A stretch of 22,578 nucleotides of DNA, taken from positions 1 through 22,578 of the forward strand of contig JAVVVJ010000044.1 of NCBI GenBank assembly GCA_036652695.1, read 5' to 3'. A program made the translations under genes and the position numbers. The notes beneath the pieces are model-generated. The model saw nothing but the letters and a program-made list of their open reading frames with translations. It searched no databases and was not told where the DNA came from. Numbering within the stretch: the first letter of the stretch is position 1; each line of letters begins with the position of its first letter. Of the stretch, positions 1 to 7,378 are shown piece by piece. The stretch is from Limiplasma sp036652695 (GTDB lineage: Bacteria; Bacillota; Clostridia; Christensenellales; Aristaeellaceae).

Positions 1-22
1 TGCGCAAAAGAGGTGAAAATGC

Positions 23-223
23 GTGAAAGAAAAGATCCATCCCAAATATGGCAAAGCAATCGTCCGTTGCGTGTGTGGTGAGACGTTTGAGACCGGCTCT
101 GTAAAACCAGAACTGAAGGTCGAAATTTGCTCCAAGTGCCATCCTTTCTTCACCGGCAAGCAAAAGCTGGTGGATACTGGCGGACGCGTTGATCGCTTTA
201 AGAAGCGTTTCAATATGGAATGA
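23..223 (+). CDS. rpmE: 50S ribosomal protein L31 (zinc-binding form)
   Basis: Component of the large ribosomal subunit that bridges to the small subunit. The 66-residue product has the usual L31 length and the zinc-ribbon cysteines of the 'C+' form: a CVC pair at residues 17 and 19 and a CSKC pair at 36 and 39, followed by the family signature HPFFTGKQK and a basic C-terminus. I chose the GTG at 23 because AGAGGTG at 9-15 lies 7 bases upstream and the protein then begins MKEKIHPKY, as L31 proteins do. The gene is followed at once by a strong intrinsic terminator, so it is probably transcribed separately from the downstream DUF1385 gene; its promoter lies before the window. Zinc-form L31 genes are often under Zur or growth control, but no operator is visible here. 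Confidence 0.97.
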   Translation: MKEKIHPKYGKAIVRCVCGETFETGSVKPELKVEICSKCHPFFTGKQKLVDTGGRVDRFKKRFNME

Positions 224-232
224 GCCATTCAT

Positions 233-259
233 AAAGAGCGCCGTTTTGGCGCTCTTTTT
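233..259 (+). terminator. Intrinsic terminator after rpmE
   Basis: Ten-base-pair perfect stem AAAGAGCGCC / GGCGCTCTTT (233-242 with 248-257) around a five-base loop GTTTT. The 3' arm merges into a run of five T (255-259). It starts 9 bases after the rpmE stop codon. This is a textbook rho-independent terminator and the best one in the window. Confidence 0.93.
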
Positions 260-402
260 GGTATCCGTGGCAGGCAGTTTTTTTGCTCCACACCCAATCT
301 TTCATCTACGCGCTGCGGCAGGAACGCGCAAGCAGCATGTCGAATAAAAAGCAATGCTGGTTTGTGTGCTTTTTCACAGCCGGCAGAAAGGAAATAGAGT
401 CT

Positions 403-1527
403 ATGATAAAGGAAAACCAATCCGCTTGCCAGCGAGTTGATATCGGCGGTCAGGCCGTTATGGAGGGCGTGATGATGAAAGCGCCCCATGCCATCGCGGT
501 GTCCGTTCGCCGCCCGGACCGGAGCATTGTAACCAAGCTCAGCCCCTATGTTCCGCTCGCGGATAAACATAAATGGATGGGTTATCCCTTCCTGCGCGGC
601 ATTGTCAATATGGTTACCATGCTCAGCATGGGCATGAGCACATTGCAGCAAAGCACGGATATGCTCGGCATCTTGGATGAAGAGCCCACCAAGTTTGAAA
701 AATGGCTGAGCAAGAAGCTCGGCAAGGGCATTGATAAAATCATCATGGCGGTTGCCATCGTGCTGGCTGTCGCGCTCTCCATTGGCTTGTTCTTCGTGAT
801 TCCCGAGCTGTTTGCCAAGCTGTTAAAAAACTGGATGCCCGATTCAAGCATGAACTGGCTGATTAACCTGCTCAGCGGCATCCTGCGCATTTTGATTTTA
901 ATTGGCTATATTTTGTTCTGTGCAAAGGTGCCCGATGTGCGCCGCACGTTTGAATACCACGGTGCAGAACATAAAACCGTATACTGCCACGAGCATGAGC
1001 TTCCCCTCACGCCCGAAAACGCACAGCAATTTTCCACGCTTCACCCTCGTTGCGGCACAAGCTTTTTGCTGATCGTGTTTGTCATTTCCATCGTGCTTTT
1101 TACGCTGGTAGGCTACCAAGGAACCAATTTCTTCTGGCGGCTTTTCAGCAGGCTGTTGCTGTTGCCCTTCGTAGCAGGCATTAGCTATGAGGCGCTTAAG
1201 GGACTTGCGCACAGCAGCAGCAAAATTGCCAAAATCCTGCGCTGGCCAGGCATGCAAATGCAGCGCCTCACCACTCGCCCGCCCACAAATGAAATGCTTG
1301 AAGTGGCCATCGTATCAATGAACGTGGCGCTCTATGGCTTGCCCAAGGATTGCGAAACCACGCCCGAGGGCTATACCGTCATCCGTGATTACCGTGTAAC
1401 CGATCCCAGCTACGTGCCCACCGCACCGCAGGAAGCCCAAGCGCCTGCGGCAAGCACGGAGCCTACCCGTGCGCCAAGCACGCAAACTGCTGCCGTCCAT
1501 CCGGAAGGCACAGCCGAGGTACGCTGA
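403..1527 (+). CDS. DUF1385 family membrane protein (YqhQ-like)
   Basis: Integral membrane protein of the DUF1385/YqhQ family; its biochemical role is not established. The 374-residue product has the family's N-terminal signature (DIGGQAVMEGVMMKAP), a central group of hydrophobic segments, the motif HGAEHKTVYCHE, and LHPRCGTSFLL before the last transmembrane part. A Pro/Ala/Thr-rich tail of about 40 residues ends the protein. The frame is open back to a TTG at 283, but I start at ATG 403: AAAGGAAA lies about 9 bases upstream, and the extra 40 residues do not look like the family. In many Clostridia this gene sits between rpmE and prmC/prfA, exactly as here. The stop is 6 bases before prmC, so they are co-transcribed. 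The high conservation of the EHK and RCG motifs suggests a metal- or substrate-binding function, but this is inference. Confidence 0.9.
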   Translation: MIKENQSACQRVDIGGQAVMEGVMMKAPHAIAVSVRRPDRSIVTKLSPYVPLADKHKWMGYPFLRGIVNMVTMLSMGMSTLQQSTDMLGILDEEPTKFEKWLSKKLGKGIDKIIMAVAIVLAVALSIGLFFVIPELFAKLLKNWMPDSSMNWLINLLSGILRILILIGYILFCAKVPDVRRTFEYHGAEHKTVYCHEHELPLTPENAQQFSTLHPRCGTSFLLIVFVISIVLFTLVGYQGTNFFWRLFSRLLLLPFVAGISYEALKGLAHSSSKIAKILRWPGMQMQRLTTRPPTNEMLEVAIVSMNVALYGLPKDCETTPEGYTVIRDYRVTDPSYVPTAPQEAQAPAASTEPTRAPSTQTAAVHPEGTAEVR

Positions 1528-1533
1528 ACGCCC

Positions 1534-2385
1534 ATGAACATCCGACAAGCCATCTCCACCGCCACGCAGGCGCTTGAGGTTGCGGGAGTGCCCGATCCGG
1601 CAACGGATGCCGGGCTGCTCCTGTCGCACCTAACAGGGCTTTCCCGTTTGGATGCGCAGCTTTGCGGCGCACAGCCGCTGACATACGAGCAGGAGCAACG
1701 TTTTGCGTCGCTCCTGCTTTCGCGCACCCTGCGGGAACCTCTGCAATACCTGCTTGGCACGCAATGCTTCTACGGGCTGGATTTTGTTGTGGACACACGC
1801 GTGCTCATTCCACGGCAGGAAACCGAAACGCTCTGCGAGCTTGGCCTTGCCCACCTGCTTGCGCTTGCCGCGCCCACAGCGCTTGACTTGTGTACCGGCA
1901 GCGGCGCAATCGCCATAACGCTCAAGCATGAATGCCCCGCCGCCGCCGTTACGGCAGCGGATCTCAGCGCAGACGCGCTTACGGTTGCGGCGCTCAACGC
2001 AAAGCAAAACGAGGCTGATATTCGTTTGGTGCAAGGGGATCTGTTTGCGCCGGTTGCGGGCCAACGCTTTGATCTTATTGTATCCAACCCGCCCTATGTA
2101 CCCAGCGGCGATTGCGCCACGCTTCAGCCGGAGGTGGAGCACGAACCGCGCATGGCGCTGGATGGCGGCGCGGATGGGCTGTGCTTCTATCGACGCATCG
2201 CACTGGCGGCGCACGCGCACCTCAGCTCGCGCGGGTTGCTGGCCATGGAGGTGGGCGACCATCAGGCGCAAGCCGTGGCGGAGCTGCTTTCGCAAACAGA
2301 CCACTATCGCGATATCGCAATCACAAAGGATTTATATGGCGCGCTCCGCGTGGTAAGCGCACACGCGCTCTCCACGCCAACGTAG
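1534..2385 (+). CDS. prmC: Peptide chain release factor N5-glutamine methyltransferase
   Basis: Methylates the glutamine of the GGQ motif of release factors RF1 and RF2 using S-adenosylmethionine, which raises termination efficiency. The 283-residue product has the two expected parts: an N-terminal helical domain (about 1-75) that recognises the release factor, and a Rossmann-fold methyltransferase domain with the SAM loop DLCTGSGAIA at 118-127 and the catalytic NPPY motif at 185-188. Length matches the family. The start ATG is 6 bases after the DUF1385 stop, with a weak GAGGT at 1516-1520 inside the preceding gene, which suggests translational coupling. The next gene, prfA, encodes its substrate. 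No residue of the active site is missing. Confidence 0.96.
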   Translation: MNIRQAISTATQALEVAGVPDPATDAGLLLSHLTGLSRLDAQLCGAQPLTYEQEQRFASLLLSRTLREPLQYLLGTQCFYGLDFVVDTRVLIPRQETETLCELGLAHLLALAAPTALDLCTGSGAIAITLKHECPAAAVTAADLSADALTVAALNAKQNEADIRLVQGDLFAPVAGQRFDLIVSNPPYVPSGDCATLQPEVEHEPRMALDGGADGLCFYRRIALAAHAHLSSRGLLAMEVGDHQAQAVAELLSQTDHYRDIAITKDLYGALRVVSAHALSTPT

Positions 2386-2445
2386 CGGACATGGTTCTTT
2401 CCCCCGTTACCCTCATTTGTGATTTTTTTGAGGAGAGGTATGACC

Positions 2446-3513
2446 ATGTTTGAGAAATTCGATTGGATTCTCGGCCGATATCAGGAGCTGGGCGAGGCGG
2501 TAAACCAGCCGGATATCATCGCCGATCAACCGCTTTGGCAAAAGCTGCTCAAGGAGCACGCCATGCTGGAGCCATCCGTCAACGCGTACGGCGCTTATCA
2601 GGAAACCCTTGCGCAAATGGAAGAGGCTCAGGAGCTGCTTGCCAACCCCGATATGGAGGCGCTTGCACAGGAAGAGCTTGCGGAGCTTGAAAAACAAAAA
2701 ACCGAGCAGGAATTGGCGCTAAAGCTTCTGCTCCTGCCAAAGGATCCGGACGCGGATCGCAACGTCGTGGTGGAAATCCGTCAAGGGGCGGGCGGTGATG
2801 AGGCGGCGCTGTTCGGCGCGCTGCTTCTGCGCATGTACACGCGCTATGCGGAGCGCCACCGCTTCCGGGTGGAACCGGTCAACTATAACATGACGGAGCT
2901 TGGCGGCGTGAAGGAGGCTGTGTTCACCATCATTGGCTCAGGTGCTTTCAGCCGCCTGCGATACGAAAGCGGCGTTCACCGCGTGCAGCGCGTGCCAAGC
3001 ACGGAATCCGGTGGACGCATCCACACCAGCACCTGTACGGTAGCGGTGCTGCCGGAGGCCGAGGATGTGGAGATCACCATCAATCCCGGCGATCTGCGCA
3101 TCGACGTATACCGCTCCACAGGGCACGGCGGTCAATGCATCAACACAACGGATAGCGCCGTGCGCATCACGCACCTGCCCACAGGGCTGGTGGTAACCTG
3201 TCAGGATGAAAAAAGCCAGATCAAGAACCGCGATAAGGCCATGCGAGTGCTCAAAAGCCGCTTGTACGATAAATTTCGCGAGGAAAAGGATAGCGTCTAC
3301 GCCGCTAACCGCCGCGGGCAAATCGGCACAGGCGACCGCAGTGAGCGCATCCGCACCTACAATTTCCCGCAGGGTCGCGTTACGGATCACCGCATCGGCC
3401 TTACGATGTACTGCATCGACGATGTGTTAGACGGCGACCTTGACGAAATCATTGACGGGCTGTTGTTAGCCGAGCAGGCCAATAAGCTGCGGGAGCTGGG
3501 GGAGCAGGGGTAA
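2446..3513 (+). CDS. prfA: Peptide chain release factor 1 (RF1)
   Basis: Recognises UAA and UAG stop codons in the ribosomal A site and triggers peptide release. The 355-residue product has a coiled N-terminal domain, the RF1-type codon-recognition tripeptide P-S-T at 184-186 (in RVPSTESGGRIHTS), and the catalytic GGQ at 228-230 in a STGHGGQ context; Gln230 is the residue PrmC modifies. The residue after GGQ is Cys, where His or Ser is commoner. I use ATG 2446 because AGGAGAGG at 2431-2438 is 7 bases upstream; ATG 2440 is in the same frame but too close, and the GTG at 2419 precedes the ribosome binding site. Sixty bases separate it from prmC and no terminator intervenes, so the operon continues. 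Confidence 0.97.
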   Translation: MFEKFDWILGRYQELGEAVNQPDIIADQPLWQKLLKEHAMLEPSVNAYGAYQETLAQMEEAQELLANPDMEALAQEELAELEKQKTEQELALKLLLLPKDPDADRNVVVEIRQGAGGDEAALFGALLLRMYTRYAERHRFRVEPVNYNMTELGGVKEAVFTIIGSGAFSRLRYESGVHRVQRVPSTESGGRIHTSTCTVAVLPEAEDVEITINPGDLRIDVYRSTGHGGQCINTTDSAVRITHLPTGLVVTCQDEKSQIKNRDKAMRVLKSRLYDKFREEKDSVYAANRRGQIGTGDRSERIRTYNFPQGRVTDHRIGLTMYCIDDVLDGDLDEIIDGLLLAEQANKLRELGEQG

Positions 3514-3543
3514 CCCCGTCTCCACCCCCCACGGAAGATAAGG

Positions 3544-4617
3544 ATGGCGATCCCCATGCAAACATTTCTATTGCAGCCAACCGAGGAAAATATCGCGCGC
3601 GCGGCAGCCGCACTGCGCGCGGGCGAGCTCGTTGGCCTCCCCACGGAAACCGTATATGGGTTGGGCGCAAATGCGCTTGATGAAGCGGCGGTGCGTGCGA
3701 TCTTTGCTGCGAAGGGTCGCCCGGCGGATAATCCGCTCATTGTACACGTGCCAAATGCGGCGGCGGCAGAACCGCTATGCTACATCAGCGCTCAGGCGCG
3801 TGCGTTGATGGGCGCCTTCTGCCCCGGTCCGCTCACTTTGCTCATGCCCAAGAAGCCCTGCATTCCAGAGATCGTCAACGCTGGGCTACCAAGCGTTGCG
3901 GTTCGCATCCCTTCCCATCCGGTAGCGCAGAAGCTGCTGCGCGCATGCGGCGTGCCTGTGGCCGCACCTAGCGCCAACACCAGCGGCAAGCCCAGCCCGA
4001 CCACCGCCGCACATGTGCTGAACGATTTGGCTGGCAAGCTGGAAATCATTCTGGATGGCGGCCCCTGCACCGTTGGGCTGGAAAGCACGGTGGTGGATAT
4101 GACCGCCGAGGTGCCCACCGTGCTGCGCCCGGGCGGCATAACGCCCGCCATGCTGCTTACCGTGCTTAACGAGGTGCGCGTGGCGGATAGCGTGCTGCGC
4201 CCCCTGCGCGAGGGCGAACGCGCGCTTTCGCCCGGCATGCGCTACCGCCACTACGCTCCCGGCGGCCAGCTTACGCTAGTGCGCGGCACGCAGGAAAATG
4301 TAGCATGGTTCTGCCGCCGCATGTACCAGCAAGCCGTGGCGGATGGCAAGGCCGCGCGCGTATTGGCCTTTGAAGAGCATCTGCCCGCCTACGCGGGGCT
4401 TGAAGCGCTCTCCATCGGCAGGCTGAATGAACCTGAAACCGTGGCGCGAGAGCTGTTTGCGGTGCTTCGCGAGATGGATGCGGAGCAGGTGCAGGTGCTC
4501 ACATGCGAGGTGCTCCCGCCCGAGGGAATCGGGCTTGCCATTATGAACCGACTGAGCCGCGCGGCCGCTTTTCACGTGGCTGACGCGGACGCATTTCGAA
4601 AGGAAATGGACGCATGA
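3544..4617 (+). CDS. tsaC: L-threonylcarbamoyladenylate synthase (Sua5/YwlC type)
   Basis: Makes threonylcarbamoyl-AMP from threonine, bicarbonate and ATP, the first step of t6A37 modification of ANN-decoding tRNAs. The product is 357 residues, the long Sua5 form rather than the short TsaC form. The N-terminal YrdC domain shows LPTETVYGLGANA and KGRPADNPLIVHV, with SANTSGKPSPTT further on. A linker with SPGMRYRHYAP leads to the C-terminal Sua5 domain (about 235-350). GGAAGATAAGG just before ATG 3544 supports this start; ATG 3556 is possible. It follows prfA by 30 bases and overlaps the phosphatase gene by 4 bases (ATGA), so the three are coupled. The same pair, ywlC and ywlE, is neighbouring in Bacillus subtilis. 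Confidence 0.95.
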   Translation: MAIPMQTFLLQPTEENIARAAAALRAGELVGLPTETVYGLGANALDEAAVRAIFAAKGRPADNPLIVHVPNAAAAEPLCYISAQARALMGAFCPGPLTLLMPKKPCIPEIVNAGLPSVAVRIPSHPVAQKLLRACGVPVAAPSANTSGKPSPTTAAHVLNDLAGKLEIILDGGPCTVGLESTVVDMTAEVPTVLRPGGITPAMLLTVLNEVRVADSVLRPLREGERALSPGMRYRHYAPGGQLTLVRGTQENVAWFCRRMYQQAVADGKAARVLAFEEHLPAYAGLEALSIGRLNEPETVARELFAVLREMDAEQVQVLTCEVLPPEGIGLAIMNRLSRAAAFHVADADAFRKEMDA

Positions 4618-5036
4618 GAACCATTTTGTTCGTGTGTACAGGCAATACCTGCCGAAGCCCTATGGCGGCCTGCATGATGAACGCGCTGTGCAAAAAGCAA
4701 AAATACGCGGAGGTTTGCGCCCTTTCGGCAGGGCTGCGAACCCTCAGTGACGCACCAGCCTCCGAAGGCGCGCGCCTCGCGATGGAAAAGCGCGGCCTGT
4801 CGCTGGCAGAGCACCACGCCCAACCCGTGACCCAGCGGCTGCTGAGGGATGTATCGCTTGTTGTGGGGATGAGTCAGGCGCATATCGCGGCGATCAAAAA
4901 GCTGTATCCAAGCGTGACCGTGCCTATGCGGGCGTTTGCACCGCCGATTCCAGACCCCTATGGCTGCGATCCGGGCGTTTATGAGCAGGCGGCACAGGCA
5001 ATGGAAAAACAGCTGGAAAGCTTGTTGATCCCATAA
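4614..5036 (+). CDS. Low-molecular-weight phosphatase, probable protein-arginine phosphatase (YwlE-like)
   Basis: Removes phosphate from proteins through a Cys nucleophile. The N-terminus carries the LMW-PTP loop CTGNTCRS at residues 8-15 (Cys8 nucleophile, Arg14). The general-acid loop is DPYG, with the Asp-Pro pair near residue 114. In B. subtilis YwlE a threonine in the loop (Thr11) makes the enzyme specific for phosphoarginine; the equivalent position here (Thr12) is also Thr, so arginine phosphatase is favoured over tyrosine phosphatase. That specificity is inferred by homology. The protein is 140 residues, slightly short for the family, but N- and C-terminal helices look complete. It overlaps tsaC by ATGA. 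An rpiB gene often follows in related bacteria; here a sequencing gap begins 11 bases after the stop, so that cannot be judged. No McsB arginine kinase gene is in the window. Confidence 0.9.
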   Translation: MRTILFVCTGNTCRSPMAACMMNALCKKQKYAEVCALSAGLRTLSDAPASEGARLAMEKRGLSLAEHHAQPVTQRLLRDVSLVVGMSQAHIAAIKKLYPSVTVPMRAFAPPIPDPYGCDPGVYEQAAQAMEKQLESLLIP

Positions 5037-5047
5037 GGCTGCGTCAA

Positions 5048-5147
5048 NNNNNNNNNNNNNNNNNNNNNNNNNNNNNNNNNNNNNNNNNNNNNNNNNNNNN
5101 NNNNNNNNNNNNNNNNNNNNNNNNNNNNNNNNNNNNNNNNNNNNNNN
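5048..5147. other. Assembly gap (100 N)
   Basis: Exactly 100 N, the usual placeholder for a scaffold gap of unknown size. One or more genes may be missing between the phosphatase gene and the metallo-beta-lactamase-fold gene, so operon continuity across this point is unproven. Confidence 0.98.
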
Positions 5148-5219
5148 ATCACAGGATTGCGCGCGATTCAAACAGGGAACCGCGCACGGATCACCATCAA
5201 ACAAAGGAGGAAACATCTG

Positions 5220-6989
5220 ATGAAGCTGACCTTTCTGGGCGCAGCGCACGAGGTAACGGGAAGCCGTTTTCTGCTGAACGCCTGCGGAAAAAACATCATG
5301 GTGGATTATGGCATGGAGCAAGGGGAAAACTTGTTTGAAAACGCGCCCCTGCCCGTGCCCGAGGCGGAAATCGACTACGTGCTGCTGACGCACGCGCATA
5401 TTGATCATAGCGGTTGGCTTCCGTTGCTGTGCAAAAACGGGTTTCATGGCGCGATCTTTGCCACGAATGCCACTACCGATCTGTGCCGCATCATGCTGCT
5501 GGATTCCGCGCATATTCAGGAAAGCGACGCCGAATGGAGCAACCGCAAGGCACAGCGAAGCGGGCACGCATTGGTGGAGCCGCTCTATACGCAGGAGGAC
5601 GCAATCAAAACCCACGAGCTTTTTGTTGCCTGCCGCTATAACGATGAGGTTGACGTATGCCCGGGCGTGCGCATCCGCTTTGTGGACGTGGGGCATTTGC
5701 TAGGCTCTTCCTCCATTGAGGTGAACGTTACCGAAGGGGCTGTGCAAAAGACGCTTGTGTTCTCCGGCGATATTGGAAACCTGCACCAGCCCTTGCTGCG
5801 CGACCCTGCCTACATGCATAAGGCCGATATCGTGGTGATGGAATCCACCTATGGCGACCGAAGCCATGGCCCCACGCCCGATTACATCGCCGCGCTGACG
5901 GATATTCTCCAGCGCACGTTTGATAAGGGCGGCAACGTAGTGATTCCGAGCTTCGCGGTAGGCCGCACGCAAGAGATGCTCTATTTCATCCGTCAGATCA
6001 AGCAGCAAAAGCTGGTACGTGGGCATGACGGCTTTCCCGTGTACGTGGATAGCCCCCTTGCCATTGAGGCCACCAACGTCTTTAACGAAAACACCATGGA
6101 ATGCGCCGATGAGGAAACCCTCGCGCTTCTGCGCTCCGGCGTCAATCCGCTCACGTTTGAAAATCTCCAGCTCGCGGTGAGCGCGGATGAGAGCAAGCGC
6201 ATCAACGATAACCCCACCCCGAAGGTGATTATCTCCTCCAGCGGCATGTGCGACGCGGGACGCATTCGCCATCATCTGAAGCACAACCTGTGGCGACCGG
6301 AGTCCACAGTGCTCTTTGTGGGATACCAAAGCGTAGGTACGCTTGGCCGTAGCCTTGTGGACGGCGCAAAAGAGGTTAAGCTTTTTGGCGAGGTCATCGG
6401 TGTGCGCGCCTCCATTGAAAAGCTCGCGGGCATCAGCGGCCATGCGGATAACAATGGGCTGTTGCGCTGGATTGCTTCCTTTGAGCCAAAACCCGAGCAG
6501 GTCTTTGTGGTGCATGGCGATGATGAGGTCGCCACACTGTTCGCCGCCCGCCTGACGGATGAGCAGGGCTTGAGCGCGGACGCACCCTATAACGGCGAAA
6601 GCTGGGAGCTTGCGCCTCTGCGCAAGGTGGCGGAGGGCAACCGCGAGAGGCTTCACAAGCCCNNNNNNNNNNNNNNNNNNNNNNNNNNNNNNNNNNNNNN
6701 NNNNNNNNNNNNNNNNNNNNNNNNNNNNNNNNNNNNNNNNNNNNNNNNNNNNNNNNNNNNNNCGCCCGCGCATACCCCGCAAAGCTTGCCTACCACGCCA
6801 GCCACGCCCGGCAAGCACACGCAAAGCAGAAGGACGGATAGCTATGGCTTGCTCGTAACGGCAGGTGAAAAGCTGCACTCGCTGATTGAGCACATGCAGG
6901 AACGCTCCGGCAAGGAACAGCAAAAGCTGACCAACCAAATCCTTCTGTTGCTCAAAAAATTCGGCAGGCAAGGCGGTCGTCGCCGTTAA
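5220..6989 (+). CDS. MBL-fold beta-CASP metallo-hydrolase with RNA-specificity domain
   Basis: Probable zinc-dependent RNA nuclease of the beta-CASP group (related to CPSF73 and RNase J-like enzymes). The metal-binding HAHIDH is at residues 58-63 (His58, His60, Asp62, His63), followed by GHLLGSSS with His159, FSGD with Asp184 and ESTYGDR near 208-214. The beta-CASP insert follows, with PSFAVGRTQE, then SSGMCDAGR, GYQSVGTLGR and the C-terminal ISGHADN and VHGDDE motifs of the RNA-specificity (RMMBL) part. The start is ATG 5220: AAAGGAGG at 5203-5210 is 9 bases away. The last 70 or so residues form a helix (SYGLLVTAGEKLHSLIEHM) also seen at the end of clostridial homologues. A 100-N gap at 6663-6762 falls in the linker before it, so the linker length, and strictly the reading frame, are unknown. 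The natural substrate cannot be told from sequence. Confidence 0.9.
   Translation: MKLTFLGAAHEVTGSRFLLNACGKNIMVDYGMEQGENLFENAPLPVPEAEIDYVLLTHAHIDHSGWLPLLCKNGFHGAIFATNATTDLCRIMLLDSAHIQESDAEWSNRKAQRSGHALVEPLYTQEDAIKTHELFVACRYNDEVDVCPGVRIRFVDVGHLLGSSSIEVNVTEGAVQKTLVFSGDIGNLHQPLLRDPAYMHKADIVVMESTYGDRSHGPTPDYIAALTDILQRTFDKGGNVVIPSFAVGRTQEMLYFIRQIKQQKLVRGHDGFPVYVDSPLAIEATNVFNENTMECADEETLALLRSGVNPLTFENLQLAVSADESKRINDNPTPKVIISSSGMCDAGRIRHHLKHNLWRPESTVLFVGYQSVGTLGRSLVDGAKEVKLFGEVIGVRASIEKLAGISGHADNNGLLRWIASFEPKPEQVFVVHGDDEVATLFAARLTDEQGLSADAPYNGESWELAPLRKVAEGNRERLHKPXXXXXXXXXXXXXXXXXXXXXXXXXXXXXXXXXXPAHTPQSLPTTPATPGKHTQSRRTDSYGLLVTAGEKLHSLIEHMQERSGKEQQKLTNQILLLLKKFGRQGGRRR
6663..6762. other. Assembly gap (100 N) inside the beta-CASP gene
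   Basis: Placeholder gap within the coding sequence, after residue 481. The sequence on its far side is rich in Pro, Ala and Thr codons, so a low-complexity or repetitive linker probably broke the assembly. The reading frame on both sides makes sense for the family, but the 34 unknown codons are not a real length. Confidence 0.97.
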
Positions 6990-7030
6990 ATAGGCGCAGG
7001 CTCGCACAATAAAATAACGAAGGTGATTTC

Positions 7031-7378
7031 ATGCAGGTGGTAACTCTGGTGCTTAACAAAACCGAATGCTTGGAAGAATTGCTGCAAGCGCTGCTTCGCA
7101 GCGGCATCCATGGCGGCACGGTGCTGGAAAGCACGGGTATGATGCGCGTGATCGACCAAAGCGGGGACGATCTGCCCATGTTTGGCGCGTTTCGCCAGCT
7201 CTTTGATCCGGAGCGCAAATCCAGCAAGACGCTGCTCATGGTGCTGGAGGATAGCCAGGTGGATACCGTGCGCAAGGTGATCCGGCAGGTGACCGGCGGC
7301 TTGGATAAGCCCGATACGGGCATTTTGTTCAGTGTGCCCGCGCTCTTCGTGGAAGGAATGGGGGCCGCGAAGAAATGA
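7031..7378 (+). CDS. PII-like signalling protein
   Basis: Small 115-residue protein with the ferredoxin-like fold pattern of the PII superfamily: beta strand MQVVTLVLNK, helix CLEELLQALLRSG, strand GGTVLESTGM, a variable loop, then strand KTLLMVLEDS and helix VDTVRKVIRQVTGG, ending in GILFSVPALFVEGM. It lacks the classical PII T-loop with the uridylylated tyrosine and the usual nucleotide-binding glycines, so it is a divergent PII-like protein rather than GlnB/GlnK. AAGGTGA lies 5 bases before the ATG. Its stop overlaps the antiporter start (ATGA at 7375-7378), so the two are translationally coupled, and the likely role is to sense a ligand and control the transporter. That function is inferred from the pairing, not from a recognised motif. 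Confidence 0.8.
   Translation: MQVVTLVLNKTECLEELLQALLRSGIHGGTVLESTGMMRVIDQSGDDLPMFGAFRQLFDPERKSSKTLLMVLEDSQVDTVRKVIRQVTGGLDKPDTGILFSVPALFVEGMGAAKK

Noticed and set aside
4572..5696. 374-codon minus-strand open frame spanning the first assembly gap
   Set aside because: Antisense to the phosphatase and beta-CASP genes; it owes its length to the N placeholder.
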